Source: a virus | Length of the DNA: 21,747 bases | Strand: one strand, 5' to 3' | Virus record (IMG/VR): IMGVR_UViG_3300021964_000637 | Coordinates: 1 to 21,747 of that record | Part shown: one piece after another, positions 1 through 6,897 of the stretch | Layout of the letters: each line of letters begins with the position of its first letter | Position numbering within the stretch: the first letter of the stretch is position 1 | Made by a program: the position numbers and the translations under genes | The notes under the pieces: generated by a model | The model's database searches: none | Told to the model about the DNA's origin: nothing | The model's input: only the letters and a program-made list of their open reading frames with translations

Positions 1-588
1 TAGTGATTCATCTCTAACTGACCATTCAACTATCTGTCCTACACCTTTAAGAAGGTTTCTCATTTTAAATGACAGTAACACTGCAAAGGAACTAAATAAG
101 TTAACACCTTCTGTGAAAGCAGAGAATATTGCGAGAGATACAGCTCTTTTATGCCAATCTGGTGCTTCATGGCTATCTCTAACTTCCATTAAAGATTCTA
201 TTTTGGCCATAGTAGCTTCATCTTCCATAAATTCAGCAAAGTTATCTAAACCTAACTGCTCATTTAATAGTGAATATGCTTCTGCATGAATAGTTTCTGA
301 AGAACCGAGTGTGGTACCCATCATTATAATCTCTGGTTTACGGAACCATTTAGTTACTAATGTAGACCAGTAATCGTTTACTATAGTTTCTGTTTGTGCA
401 AATCCTTTAAGAATTCCCCCTACTACATTTTTTTCATGATCTTTAAGGTTTGATTTCCAGTCAGTAACATCTTGTGCCATTGGTACTTCAGTATGCAGCC
501 AATGTGCCTGCTGTTGTTTTAACCAGTAATCGTATGCTTTAGGGTATTCAAAAGGCTTATAGACAACTCTTTCTTCTAGTAAACTCAT
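1..588 (-). CDS. nrdB: Ribonucleotide reductase class I small (beta) subunit, 3' part beyond the window
   Basis: This gene encodes the radical-generating subunit of class I ribonucleotide reductase, which supplies dNTPs for phage replication together with NrdA. From the ATG at 588 the frame is open for 196 codons to the window edge, so the C-terminal half is missing. The diiron/tyrosyl-radical signature is visible: E98-T-I-H101 followed by Y105 (the ExxH...Y spacing of E115/H118/Y122 in E. coli NrdB), then E160 and E194 as later carboxylate ligands. The first ligand position, usually Asp, appears to be Glu (E67, in a Q-T-E-T-I-V motif). No Shine-Dalgarno sequence precedes the ATG. The 116-base gap upstream holds a hairpin and a TATTTATA motif, so this gene may start its own transcript. 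Family assignment is very secure; the ligand alignment was made by eye. Confidence 0.95.
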   Translation of the reverse strand, partial: MSLLEERVVYKPFEYPKAYDYWLKQQQAHWLHTEVPMAQDVTDWKSNLKDHEKNVVGGILKGFAQTETIVNDYWSTLVTKWFRKPEIIMMGTTLGSSETIHAEAYSLLNEQLGLDNFAEFMEDEATMAKIESLMEVRDSHEAPDWHKRAVSLAIFSAFTEGVNLFSSFAVLLSFKMRNLLKGVGQIVEWSVRDESL

Positions 589-617
589 ATATCTTTATAT
601 ATTACTTAACTTGTTAG

Positions 618-650
618 ACAAAAACACCCGTCGGACAGAGTCTTTCGGGC
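618..650 (-). terminator. Possible weak intrinsic terminator after gp41
   Basis: On the minus strand a CCCG/CGGG outer stem (646-649 with 627-630) encloses a 3x3 internal loop and an inner GAC-TCT-GTC hairpin, followed by TGTTTTTG. It sits between the gp41 stop and the nrdB start. The stem is interrupted and the U-run is short, so termination may be partial. Confidence 0.4.
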
Positions 651-655
651 ATGTT

Positions 656-663
656 TATAAATA
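656..663 (-). promoter_or_regulatory. TATTTATA motif upstream of nrdB
   Basis: The minus strand reads TATTTATA, preceded directly by the palindrome GAATATATATTC (664-675). It lies in the gap between gp41 and nrdB, about 67 bases before the nrdB start. It is one of six same-orientation copies in the window, all at or just before gene starts. Promoter function is inferred from position only. Confidence 0.4.
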
Positions 664-704
664 GAATATATATTCTAGTTCATGCACGATATTGTACAAA
701 AAAA

Positions 705-2039
705 TTAGAATAATTTACTCAACGTTTCTTGATCTAGGTTAAATCTGGGTCCAGCAGATTCCTGACCATGGGTCTCTGTAACCTTTCCTTCAAATTCAAT
801 ACGACCATTATTAGTGTCCATTTTAACATTATAGGTCATACCGTCTTGTCCATATCTATTTTTCATAACATGAACTCTTCCTGTACCGAGTACTTTATCT
901 TCTTTCTGTCTTGATAGTGATAGACAAATATCTGCAACCATCATTTTATCATAGGAGCCTGCTGCCTTATCTCCTTCGATAACGTTATCTTTAGCACCCA
1001 TTCTATTTACTTGAGAAGGTGTAAGTATTGGTATTTTTAACTCCTTAGCTAAACCTTTGGTAGCTATAAATACGTCGTCTATTTCGTCTTTACGTTCAGA
1101 AAATTTACCTCGAGCAGGAGCTTTTAAGTAGTCAACATAATCAATTATAACCATATCAGGCTTATGATCCATGTCGATACATTTTTGAATATGTGATTTA
1201 ATAGTATTAACTGATGCGTTCTTAGGGGCGTATTCTTTTACTATAAGTCTACCTTTAAGACTGTCTACATAGGTCTGAACCTCTTTACGGTGTTTATTAA
1301 CTTCATCAATAGAGTACCCTGTAAAATAGCAATCAAACCGTTTTCCCACGTAATCTTCTCCGAGTTCAAGTGTATAATAATTAACTTTATGACCCATTTT
1401 AACAGCATGAGCAGCAATAGCAACCATAGTCCAGCTTTTGCCACCTCCTGGATTACCAAAAACAATAGCAAGGTCCCCAGGTCCAAATCCCCCTTGGATA
1501 CCATCATTGAGGATAGGCCAAGGAGAAGGAATAGTAGGACGGTAGTCAGTTCTATAACGGGTTTCAACATCTTTATTATACTCATGTCCAATATTTTTAT
1601 CCATACCGGCTTTCATAGCCTTTTCAATCATATTTCGAATACCGTCGAAATCATGGTCCTTAAGTAGGTCTGCAGAGCTTAATATAGCGTTTTTCATTTC
1701 TTGATTCTTACAAAAAGTTTGAAACTCTTCTTGTACGTAATCTAAATCGTCCTGAGAAGCTTCGTAAGAGTTTCTTAACTCTTCTTTTAAAGCTACTTGA
1801 AGTACTTCATTCTCTAATTTCTGAAGTTCAACTTTAAGTACGTCCATTGTAATATTAGTATGGTACTTATCGAAGTAGTCTTTAATTTGATTGATAATCC
1901 ACTTATGGGAATCAGCATCAAAGTAATGATCATGTAATACATCTCTTACATTAAGTAAAAATGTCTTGTCTGTGAGTAATGATCCTAAGACCTTTAATTG
2001 GAACCCCTTCCCGTACTGCTGTAAGCTTTTTAATGTCAT
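705..2039 (-). CDS. gp41: Replicative DnaB-type DNA helicase (T4 gp41-like)
   Basis: This is the hexameric 5'-3' replicative helicase that unwinds the phage fork. At 444 residues it is close to the roughly 475 of T4 gp41. Residues 1-150 form a helical N-terminal domain. The RecA-like motor begins near 170 (PSPWPILNDG, as in DnaB proteins) and carries Walker A GNPGGGKS at 195-202, the catalytic-Glu segment TLELGEDYVGKR around 223-234, Walker B MVIIDYVD at 296-303, and PSQVNR at 341-346 with the sensor Gln. It is the last gene of a packed unit that starts at uvsX and follows the nucleotidyltransferase gene by 24 bases. AAAGG lies about 10 bases before the ATG and could be a weak ribosome binding site. 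No primase or helicase loader gene is seen in this window. Confidence 0.93.
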   Translation of the reverse strand: MTLKSLQQYGKGFQLKVLGSLLTDKTFLLNVRDVLHDHYFDADSHKWIINQIKDYFDKYHTNITMDVLKVELQKLENEVLQVALKEELRNSYEASQDDLDYVQEEFQTFCKNQEMKNAILSSADLLKDHDFDGIRNMIEKAMKAGMDKNIGHEYNKDVETRYRTDYRPTIPSPWPILNDGIQGGFGPGDLAIVFGNPGGGKSWTMVAIAAHAVKMGHKVNYYTLELGEDYVGKRFDCYFTGYSIDEVNKHRKEVQTYVDSLKGRLIVKEYAPKNASVNTIKSHIQKCIDMDHKPDMVIIDYVDYLKAPARGKFSERKDEIDDVFIATKGLAKELKIPILTPSQVNRMGAKDNVIEGDKAAGSYDKMMVADICLSLSRQKEDKVLGTGRVHVMKNRYGQDGMTYNVKMDTNNGRIEFEGKVTETHGQESAGPRFNLDQETLSKLF

Positions 2040-2056
2040 CTAATAACCTTTGTTTA

Positions 2057-2064
2057 AATATAAC
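2057..2064 (-). promoter_or_regulatory. GTTATATT motif upstream of gp41
   Basis: The minus strand reads GTTATATT 17 bases before the gp41 ATG, overlapping the last base of the preceding gene's stop codon. The same octamer precedes gp32 and the DNA polymerase at similar distances. It resembles part of the TAnnTTTG -7 element of Bacteroidota promoters (TATATTTA here). Function is inferred. Confidence 0.35.
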
Positions 2065-2486
2065 TATTTTTCGTCTAATAACCAACTAGATGATTGAATT
2101 TTATCTCCTAATCCATCAACTAACTCTATACCTAATTTTTTACATACTTTAGCCTCAGGTATAGTTTTATTGGTTTGGTCGCCTCCGTTTGCAAAACAGA
2201 GATTATGTTGCTTTCCATTAAGCTTATGAATATACTTAAGGGATTCGATTTGTGTTTGATCCTTATCTACAGAGACCATAGTATAATCAACATATTTTAT
2301 ACTGTCAACAATAGTAGCTCTTTCTTCTTGATCCATAAATTCTTTCGAACCTTTTAATTCTCTTTGAAGATCTGAGTTAACTATAATAACAAGAATATCT
2401 CCGTATTCTTTTGCTTTTTGAAAGAGCTCTAAATGCCCTTTATGAAGTGGATTAAAATACCCACTAACTATTACTGCTTTTTGCAT
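2064..2486 (-). CDS. HxGH-type nucleotidyltransferase (cytidylyl-/adenylyltransferase fold)
   Basis: This is a 140-residue single-domain enzyme of the nucleotidyltransferase superfamily that includes TagD, NadR/NadM and pantetheine-phosphate adenylyltransferase. The start GYFNPLHKGHLELFQKAK (9-26) has the intact catalytic HxGH motif (H15-K-G-H18) after the first beta strand. A Ser-rich segment, IQSSSWLL, near the C-terminus sits where the family has its ISSTxxR/ISTTxxK nucleotide-binding motif, but the basic residue is not obvious. The family transfers a CMP or AMP from CTP or ATP to a small phosphorylated substrate; the substrate cannot be read from sequence. The start overlaps the preceding nucleotidyltransferase gene by 23 bases, pointing to coupled translation. 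The two proteins are only distantly similar, so they are divergent paralogues or independent acquisitions. Confidence 0.72.
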   Translation of the reverse strand: MQKAVIVSGYFNPLHKGHLELFQKAKEYGDILVIIVNSDLQRELKGSKEFMDQEERATIVDSIKYVDYTMVSVDKDQTQIESLKYIHKLNGKQHNLCFANGGDQTNKTIPEAKVCKKLGIELVDGLGDKIQSSSWLLDEK

Positions 2487-2880
2487 AACTATCTGAAATT
2501 AATTTTTTAAACTTTGTTGTTGACCATCCATGATCTCTACTGAGGTAATGAATTGGTATTTTTAAATTATCACCAGTAAACGGCTTATTAATATAATCAT
2601 CACCTAAAAATCTTATATCAAATTCTCCTAATTTTAACAAATCGTACAGCTGAGCCTCATATGTATATGAAAGTACGTCATCGATGTATTTTATAGAAAG
2701 TAACATTTCTTTTCTTTCATGTACCGATAGTATAGGTTTAAGTTTATGAGGTCTTTCTATAGAAGGATCAGAATGTAGCAATACAATCAGTACTGTACAA
2801 TTCTTCTTCATCTCCTTAAACATCTCAATATAACCTGGATGCAAGACGTCGAAATTACCTGCTATAACTCCTTTTATCAT
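2464..2880 (-). CDS. Second nucleotidyltransferase (TagD-like), with HPGY in place of HxGH
   Basis: This 138-residue protein has the cytidylyltransferase-like start AGNFDVLHPGYIEMF (7-21). Its catalytic motif reads H14-P-G-Y17, so the second His of HxGH is Tyr. The C-terminal motif is well kept: GWSTTKFKKL (118-127) matches the ISTTxxK element of glycerol-3-phosphate-type cytidylyltransferases, and FLGDDY (91-96) fits the central strand. The protein is TagD-sized. The ATG overlaps the stop of the exonuclease gene (ATGA) and the gene runs 23 bases into the other nucleotidyltransferase, so the pair is probably co-translated. The changed His could mean altered chemistry, a regulatory or partner role, or lost activity. 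The substrate is unknown. Confidence 0.68.
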   Translation of the reverse strand: MIKGVIAGNFDVLHPGYIEMFKEMKKNCTVLIVLLHSDPSIERPHKLKPILSVHERKEMLLSIKYIDDVLSYTYEAQLYDLLKLGEFDIRFLGDDYINKPFTGDNLKIPIHYLSRDHGWSTTKFKKLISDSYAKSSNS

Positions 2881-3902
2881 TTTACTGTTGTTAACCCTCT
2901 AAAATTTTCCAACCAACTCTCTGTATTCTTAGTTATCCCTTCAATTTTATCTTGATCTAAGTGATGCAAAAATGCTCCTGTTTGAAGTGCCGGTGTAGGC
3001 TGTTTTAAATTATCCTCTACAATTTCTATTTCATTCTCACTTAATGCTGTTTTATGTAGATCCATCAATTGGTAATTAGTCAATACCTTCTCCCAATTAT
3101 GTATAATTTTAGCAAACACTTTCTTAGGTTTATCTCCATCAAGTTGAGTTTCACAATGATCCCAAACGTCTTGTAATGACGCATTAGTGTCATGAGTAAA
3201 GCTTTTCCATTCAGATAATATAGTCTTAATCCCTAGACCTTTGACACCTGGTAAATTATCTGAATTATCACCAAGTAATGCTTTTACTATATTGTAGTTT
3301 TGAGGTAGTACTCCAATTTCATCTTTTACATTCTCAAACGTAAAAGTTTTTTTCTTAACCGGAGCATATACCTCTATATTTTGATCAATCAATTGAAAGA
3401 AATCTTTATCTGATGATACTATGGTAACTTTTTTATCAGCTTTAGAAGCTCGGTTAGCAATATAAGCTATTATATCATCAGCCTCTAATTTTTCCATACC
3501 GATTTGATGTACTGGTAAGCATTCAAGATAGTCCCTAGTTCTAAATAATTGACCTATCAATGCTTCTTGTTCTTCTTCTCTTGTATCATACAGACCCCAG
3601 TGAGTTATTCGAGCTGTTGCACGTTGTGCTTTATAGTTAGGATTAATATTCTGCCTATTACTAGACCCTCCTTTACCGTCCCATATAATAATCACCCTTG
3701 TTGGATCAAAGATTCTAGTTACATATCCAAGAGAGCGAAGAAACCCTACCAGGCCTCCGATATGTGTGCCTGATGGGTTCATCGCTTTGAGCAGTGAAAA
3801 GCTACGAATTAACATATTCATAGCATCAATAATCAAAATATGATCATTTAAAGCTCTCGGGGGGGTCTCCTTTAAATTATTTAATATGGAATTATATTTC
3901 AT
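2877..3902 (-). CDS. 5'-3' exonuclease / FEN-family nuclease
   Basis: This is a 341-residue metal-dependent 5' nuclease of the family formed by the Pol I N-terminal domain, T5 D15 exonuclease and T4 RNase H. It probably removes RNA primers and 5' flaps. Acidic active-site residues are all visible: D26 (LIIDAMNM), D75 (IIIWDGKGG), E140/D142/D143 (EADDIIAYI), D165/D167 (SSDKDFFQL) and D212/D215 (GDNSDNLPG). A helix-hairpin-helix segment, PGVKGLGIKTI, follows at 218-228. A basic NPNYKAQR stretch at 87-94 fits the DNA-threading arch. No polymerase domain is attached; the phage's family A polymerase is a separate gene at 8220-9536. The ATG overlaps the radical SAM gene by 11 bases and the stop overlaps the next start by ATGA. 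The family is secure; equivalence to T4 rnh is inferred. Confidence 0.93.
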   Translation of the reverse strand: MKYNSILNNLKETPPRALNDHILIIDAMNMLIRSFSLLKAMNPSGTHIGGLVGFLRSLGYVTRIFDPTRVIIIWDGKGGSSNRQNINPNYKAQRATARITHWGLYDTREEEQEALIGQLFRTRDYLECLPVHQIGMEKLEADDIIAYIANRASKADKKVTIVSSDKDFFQLIDQNIEVYAPVKKKTFTFENVKDEIGVLPQNYNIVKALLGDNSDNLPGVKGLGIKTILSEWKSFTHDTNASLQDVWDHCETQLDGDKPKKVFAKIIHNWEKVLTNYQLMDLHKTALSENEIEIVEDNLKQPTPALQTGAFLHHLDQDKIEGITKNTESWLENFRGLTTVK

Positions 3903-5091
3903 TTCTACTTTTTACTTTTTCTTCTCTATGTAATTCAAATATGGTATCAAGTGAATTCTTTTTACCACAGTACATGGAACAGGCTACTTGCTTCCCTCTT
4001 TCCACACTACTATCCCACTTATCATTATATATCTTTTCTATTAATCCTTCAGTTAATATTTTGTCTATAGACGAAGTTCTTAAATTAAAATTTTCCCTAC
4101 CGTATTTATCATGTGCCTCAAACATTTGCCTAAAGGAGTAGGTAACGTACCCTCCTTTATCGTAAGCAGACCTAACTGCGCTAAATCCTAATCCAACAAA
4201 ACAGCAAGGGTGCACAGTACCGTCTACATCGACATAAATGTCATTGTGACCACATCTAGGTACTATTTTGGTCTTATTGGCTTCTTTAACATCCCTCCAA
4301 TCACTATCTAATGTACACCCAAATTCAGGATTAATTTTTTCCAACCAAAGTTCTTCTTCCTTTAATTTAACTTTAGGATTGTCCGGTAGGTAAGTGGGTT
4401 TGAATTTATCTAGATCTGTAGGTTCAAGCCAGTATTTTACTTTTCCCTCTACATCTAATACACTTATGGGTGTTATATTTTCTCCATCATCCAAATTTAC
4501 CGGTGCTTTAAACTCTATAGCTGCAAATCCAAGTTCTTTAGAAAGTTTTTCTGCCTCTTCTATCTGATGTTGATTATGTTTGAATACTAAATAATCCCAA
4601 ATTACAAATATGTTTTTATACTTGGTGACTTCTTTAACATTTGAGATTAATTTATCCCACTTAACATTCCTTCTATATATATGATTAGTATCCTCTAAAC
4701 CGTCTATACTAAATGTAAAAGTAACGTTCTTCGCTTGCATATTATCTAACTCATAACCAACCTCATCCCAGAATTTAGATGTCTTCATCCCACCGTTAGT
4801 ATGCATTTGAAATTTATTAAACTTAAATTGGCTTATATACCTTAATATTTTAGGTAGGTCGGGATTTGTACCAGGGTCTCCGTGATTTCCACAGAAGTTT
4901 AGGTATCTAACTTTTTCCATTACTTCTTCAGGAAACCACTTAATAAACTCTTCGTAGGTAATATAACCTATAAACTGACCAGGAGCAACTTTAGGAGAAG
5001 TACTATTAAAACGAGGGCAGCAAGGACATGCTGCATTACAGAGACTAGATATCTCTAAATGCATATAGTTTATGTAATCGTTTTGTAACAT
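3892..5091 (-). CDS. Radical SAM protein with SPASM-like C-terminal cysteine cluster
   Basis: This radical SAM enzyme is about 399 residues from the ATG at 5091. That start gives a TAATG overlap with the preceding stop, matching other junctions in this genome. A TTG 18 bases earlier (5109) is possible but less likely. The [4Fe-4S] motif CNAACPCC gives C18/C22/C25 (CxxxCxxC), followed by a GDP-containing SAM-binding strand (NFCGNHGDPG). A C-terminal Cys-rich region (CGHND..., HPCCFVG, CSMYCGKK) looks like a SPASM or twitch domain holding auxiliary clusters, as in peptide-modifying and dehydrogenase-type radical SAM enzymes. The substrate is unknown and no precursor peptide is visible nearby. 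It is sandwiched between a 2OG oxygenase-like gene and the 5' nuclease within the uvsX-gp41 unit. The family is secure; the function is open. Confidence 0.9.
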   Translation of the reverse strand: MLQNDYINYMHLEISSLCNAACPCCPRFNSTSPKVAPGQFIGYITYEEFIKWFPEEVMEKVRYLNFCGNHGDPGTNPDLPKILRYISQFKFNKFQMHTNGGMKTSKFWDEVGYELDNMQAKNVTFTFSIDGLEDTNHIYRRNVKWDKLISNVKEVTKYKNIFVIWDYLVFKHNQHQIEEAEKLSKELGFAAIEFKAPVNLDDGENITPISVLDVEGKVKYWLEPTDLDKFKPTYLPDNPKVKLKEEELWLEKINPEFGCTLDSDWRDVKEANKTKIVPRCGHNDIYVDVDGTVHPCCFVGLGFSAVRSAYDKGGYVTYSFRQMFEAHDKYGRENFNLRTSSIDKILTEGLIEKIYNDKWDSSVERGKQVACSMYCGKKNSLDTIFELHREEKVKSRNEI

Positions 5092-5738
5092 TAAATTGTT
5101 AAATTCCAATAACCTATTTCTCTATATCCATCACTAAAGTTCCAACCTTCATGATATGTCCATGGTGTGTTTATATGGAGTACTCCTGTACCTGCTTCTG
5201 TAGGTGCCTGGTAGGTATGTTCACCAAATTCAGGGCGTAGATCTTTCGTCAAAGAATAATCTTTATAGTATTTCGTACCTGAGTTTTTAGGGTTATCTTT
5301 TAGGTTAAAGATTAGTGTTGCTATGATTCCAAAATTATCAATATGTACAGACTGTCTATACCTTGGTGCATCCCTCCATACATCAAACAGCTCTCCTGTG
5401 AACTCTTCTACTTGTCCAATATGCTGATCTATTTTCTGTCTTAGTATCCATTCAGGCCAAACGTTAGTAATATCGTAATCTACTACTGCTCTGGTACGAA
5501 GTAGTTCTCTAACACCTGCTAAAAGGTTTTTTCCAGTTTGATAAAATTCATCAGTAAGTTTAGAATGACATTCTTTACCTTTATAGGCTAAGATATTTTC
5601 AACATCAGCTGTTGCGTTATAAAATTGTGCTGCTGGTGTCCATCCTTCTTCAGGTAATTTAGCAAATAAGGGTATATCGGTTATTTCCCAAAGAGGAATG
5701 TTAGTTGCTTCTCTTTCGAATACAGGTGTAAATTTCAT
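5091..5738 (-). CDS. Putative 2-oxoglutarate/Fe(II)-dependent oxygenase
   Basis: This 215-residue protein has a C-terminal half that fits the double-stranded beta-helix of Fe(II)/2OG oxygenases. H132-I-D134 (SVHIDNFG) forms the HxD pair after an R-Y-R-Q strand, H196 (TYHEG) could be the distal His, and R206 (GYREIGYW), ten residues on, could be the 2OG-binding Arg. An SGTKYY strand and a GTGVLHIN strand between them match the family layout. The N-terminal ~120 residues are mostly helical and unassigned. Such enzymes hydroxylate or demethylate proteins, nucleic acids or small molecules; the substrate here is unknown. Both ends show TAATG junctions, with uvsX upstream and the radical SAM gene downstream. 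The motif assignment is by eye, and another cupin-type fold remains possible. Confidence 0.72.
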   Translation of the reverse strand: MKFTPVFEREATNIPLWEITDIPLFAKLPEEGWTPAAQFYNATADVENILAYKGKECHSKLTDEFYQTGKNLLAGVRELLRTRAVVDYDITNVWPEWILRQKIDQHIGQVEEFTGELFDVWRDAPRYRQSVHIDNFGIIATLIFNLKDNPKNSGTKYYKDYSLTKDLRPEFGEHTYQAPTEAGTGVLHINTPWTYHEGWNFSDGYREIGYWNLTI

Positions 5739-6808
5739 TAGTCTAATAAGTTAGGTGAAATAGTATCTTCTTCAAGATCACCTTCCTCAATTAAATCAAA
5801 GTCTAAACTTCCTACTAATTTTAACCAGTGATCCTTATGTTCGTCTTTATATTTATCAATAGCTCTTTTATCATCTGGTAAGAATCCATGAGAGGTCATA
5901 ACTACTCTACCTCTAGACTGTACTCCTCCAATATGGTTCTTTTCTATCTGTACATTAGTACGTTTAGCAAACTCTACCTGTAAACCGTCTTTGATTGCTT
6001 TAATCTTAGATGTACCAGGATTAGTAATATTACCAAAAGTAACTACTAATGTTGCATCGTACCACATAGACATACCTCCTTTATTTTGTAGTTTAGGTTG
6101 ACCCATTGGTGATTCAGGTTTCATTGTCCACACCTTATTAATAGCAACAAGCGTATTAGTATAAGGAGAGTTTTCTTTTCTAGATAACAAAATCTTTTGA
6201 TTTAAGTTATTACCAAACTGAGTTGACATTGCTCCTGCGTTCCATTCGTTATTATTTTTATTAGAACGAACTGAAAGATCACAAGGTACAGAACCGATAC
6301 TATCCCAGAAGAAACACATATCAAAAGGTAAATTACCTTTAGCTTGTTCATCTAAAAGATCAGCAATATAAACTGCTACCTCTTCGATAGTATTTAATGT
6401 ACCTCTGTCGGCATATAGGAAGTGACCTTCGTAATCAGTTACATTTCCATCGGCATCTGTAACTTCTTCGAACTGTAAGCCCATTTCCTTAGCGTGTTCC
6501 CAGGACCACTTCATCTCAGTAATAATAAATACTGGTAATACTCCTAATTTTTGTGCATTAACTGCAGCTTCTAGTAGTGCAGTAGTTTTTCCTGTATCAC
6601 TATGACCTCTAAGTAAAGTAATATGCCCGGTAGGAATACCAGGAAGAGATGTAATATCTTGAAAAGCTTTTGATAATGGAATCCAGCCTTGTTCTTTAAA
6701 CTTAACTGATGCATTTGAATAACCTTTCTTTTGTTTAAAATTGGATAAGTTAAACGACTTTCTTACTGATGCAGTCGCTTTTTCTTGAGTTTCTTTCTTT
6801 TTTGCCAT
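5738..6808 (-). CDS. uvsX: UvsX/RecA-type recombinase
   Basis: This is a strand-exchange ATPase of the RecA/UvsX family. It forms filaments on ssDNA for recombination-dependent replication and repair, working with gp32. At 356 residues it is slightly shorter than T4 UvsX (about 390). Walker A GHSDTGKT is at 68-75, Walker B CFFWDSIG at 165-172, and a Gln/Asn-rich loop with AMSTQFGNNLNQK corresponds to the L1-L2 DNA-binding region. The C-terminus is acidic (EEGDLEEDTISPNLLD), as in RecA and UvsX regulatory tails. The N-terminus is Lys-rich. The ATG has no Shine-Dalgarno sequence but an AT-rich leader, and a strong terminator separates the gene from gp32 upstream. It appears to lead a unit of seven genes ending with gp41. 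Confidence 0.93.
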   Translation of the reverse strand: MAKKKETQEKATASVRKSFNLSNFKQKKGYSNASVKFKEQGWIPLSKAFQDITSLPGIPTGHITLLRGHSDTGKTTALLEAAVNAQKLGVLPVFIITEMKWSWEHAKEMGLQFEEVTDADGNVTDYEGHFLYADRGTLNTIEEVAVYIADLLDEQAKGNLPFDMCFFWDSIGSVPCDLSVRSNKNNNEWNAGAMSTQFGNNLNQKILLSRKENSPYTNTLVAINKVWTMKPESPMGQPKLQNKGGMSMWYDATLVVTFGNITNPGTSKIKAIKDGLQVEFAKRTNVQIEKNHIGGVQSRGRVVMTSHGFLPDDKRAIDKYKDEHKDHWLKLVGSLDFDLIEEGDLEEDTISPNLLD

Positions 6809-6826
6809 ATAACTATATTATAGTAT

Positions 6827-6834
6827 AATATAAT
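6827..6834 (-). promoter_or_regulatory. ATTATATT motif upstream of uvsX
   Basis: The minus strand reads ATTATATT 18 bases before the uvsX ATG, a one-base variant of the GTTATATT element before gp32, gp41 and the polymerase. It lies just downstream of the gp32 terminator, where a promoter for the uvsX-gp41 unit would be expected. Function is inferred. Confidence 0.35.
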
Positions 6835-6865
6835 AAATTTTTATCGAAATACATACTAAATAAAG

Positions 6866-6890
6866 AAAAAAAAAGGCCGCTAATGCGGCC
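6866..6890 (-). terminator. Rho-independent terminator after gp32
   Basis: On the minus strand the perfect 6-bp stem GGCCGC/GCGGCC with an ATTA loop is followed at once by nine T residues. It starts 7 bases after the gp32 stop codon. This would isolate a short, abundant gp32 transcript from the uvsX unit, in keeping with the high gp32 demand known for T4-like phages. Confidence 0.93.
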
Positions 6891-6897
6891 TGATTTT

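Noticed and set aside
664-675. Palindrome GAATATATATTC as an operator
   Set aside because: It is a single AT-rich 12-base palindrome with no second copy seen; it is mentioned only as context of the nrdB leader.
1265-1667. Open reading frames overlapping gp41 on both strands (108 and 125 residues)
   Set aside because: They lie wholly inside the gp41 gene, have no family motifs, and gp41 is clearly coding with Walker motifs in frame.
5092-5109. TTG start for the radical SAM gene, 6 codons upstream
   Set aside because: The ATG at 5091 gives a TAATG junction identical to other junctions here, and the CxxxCxxC motif is already complete from it.
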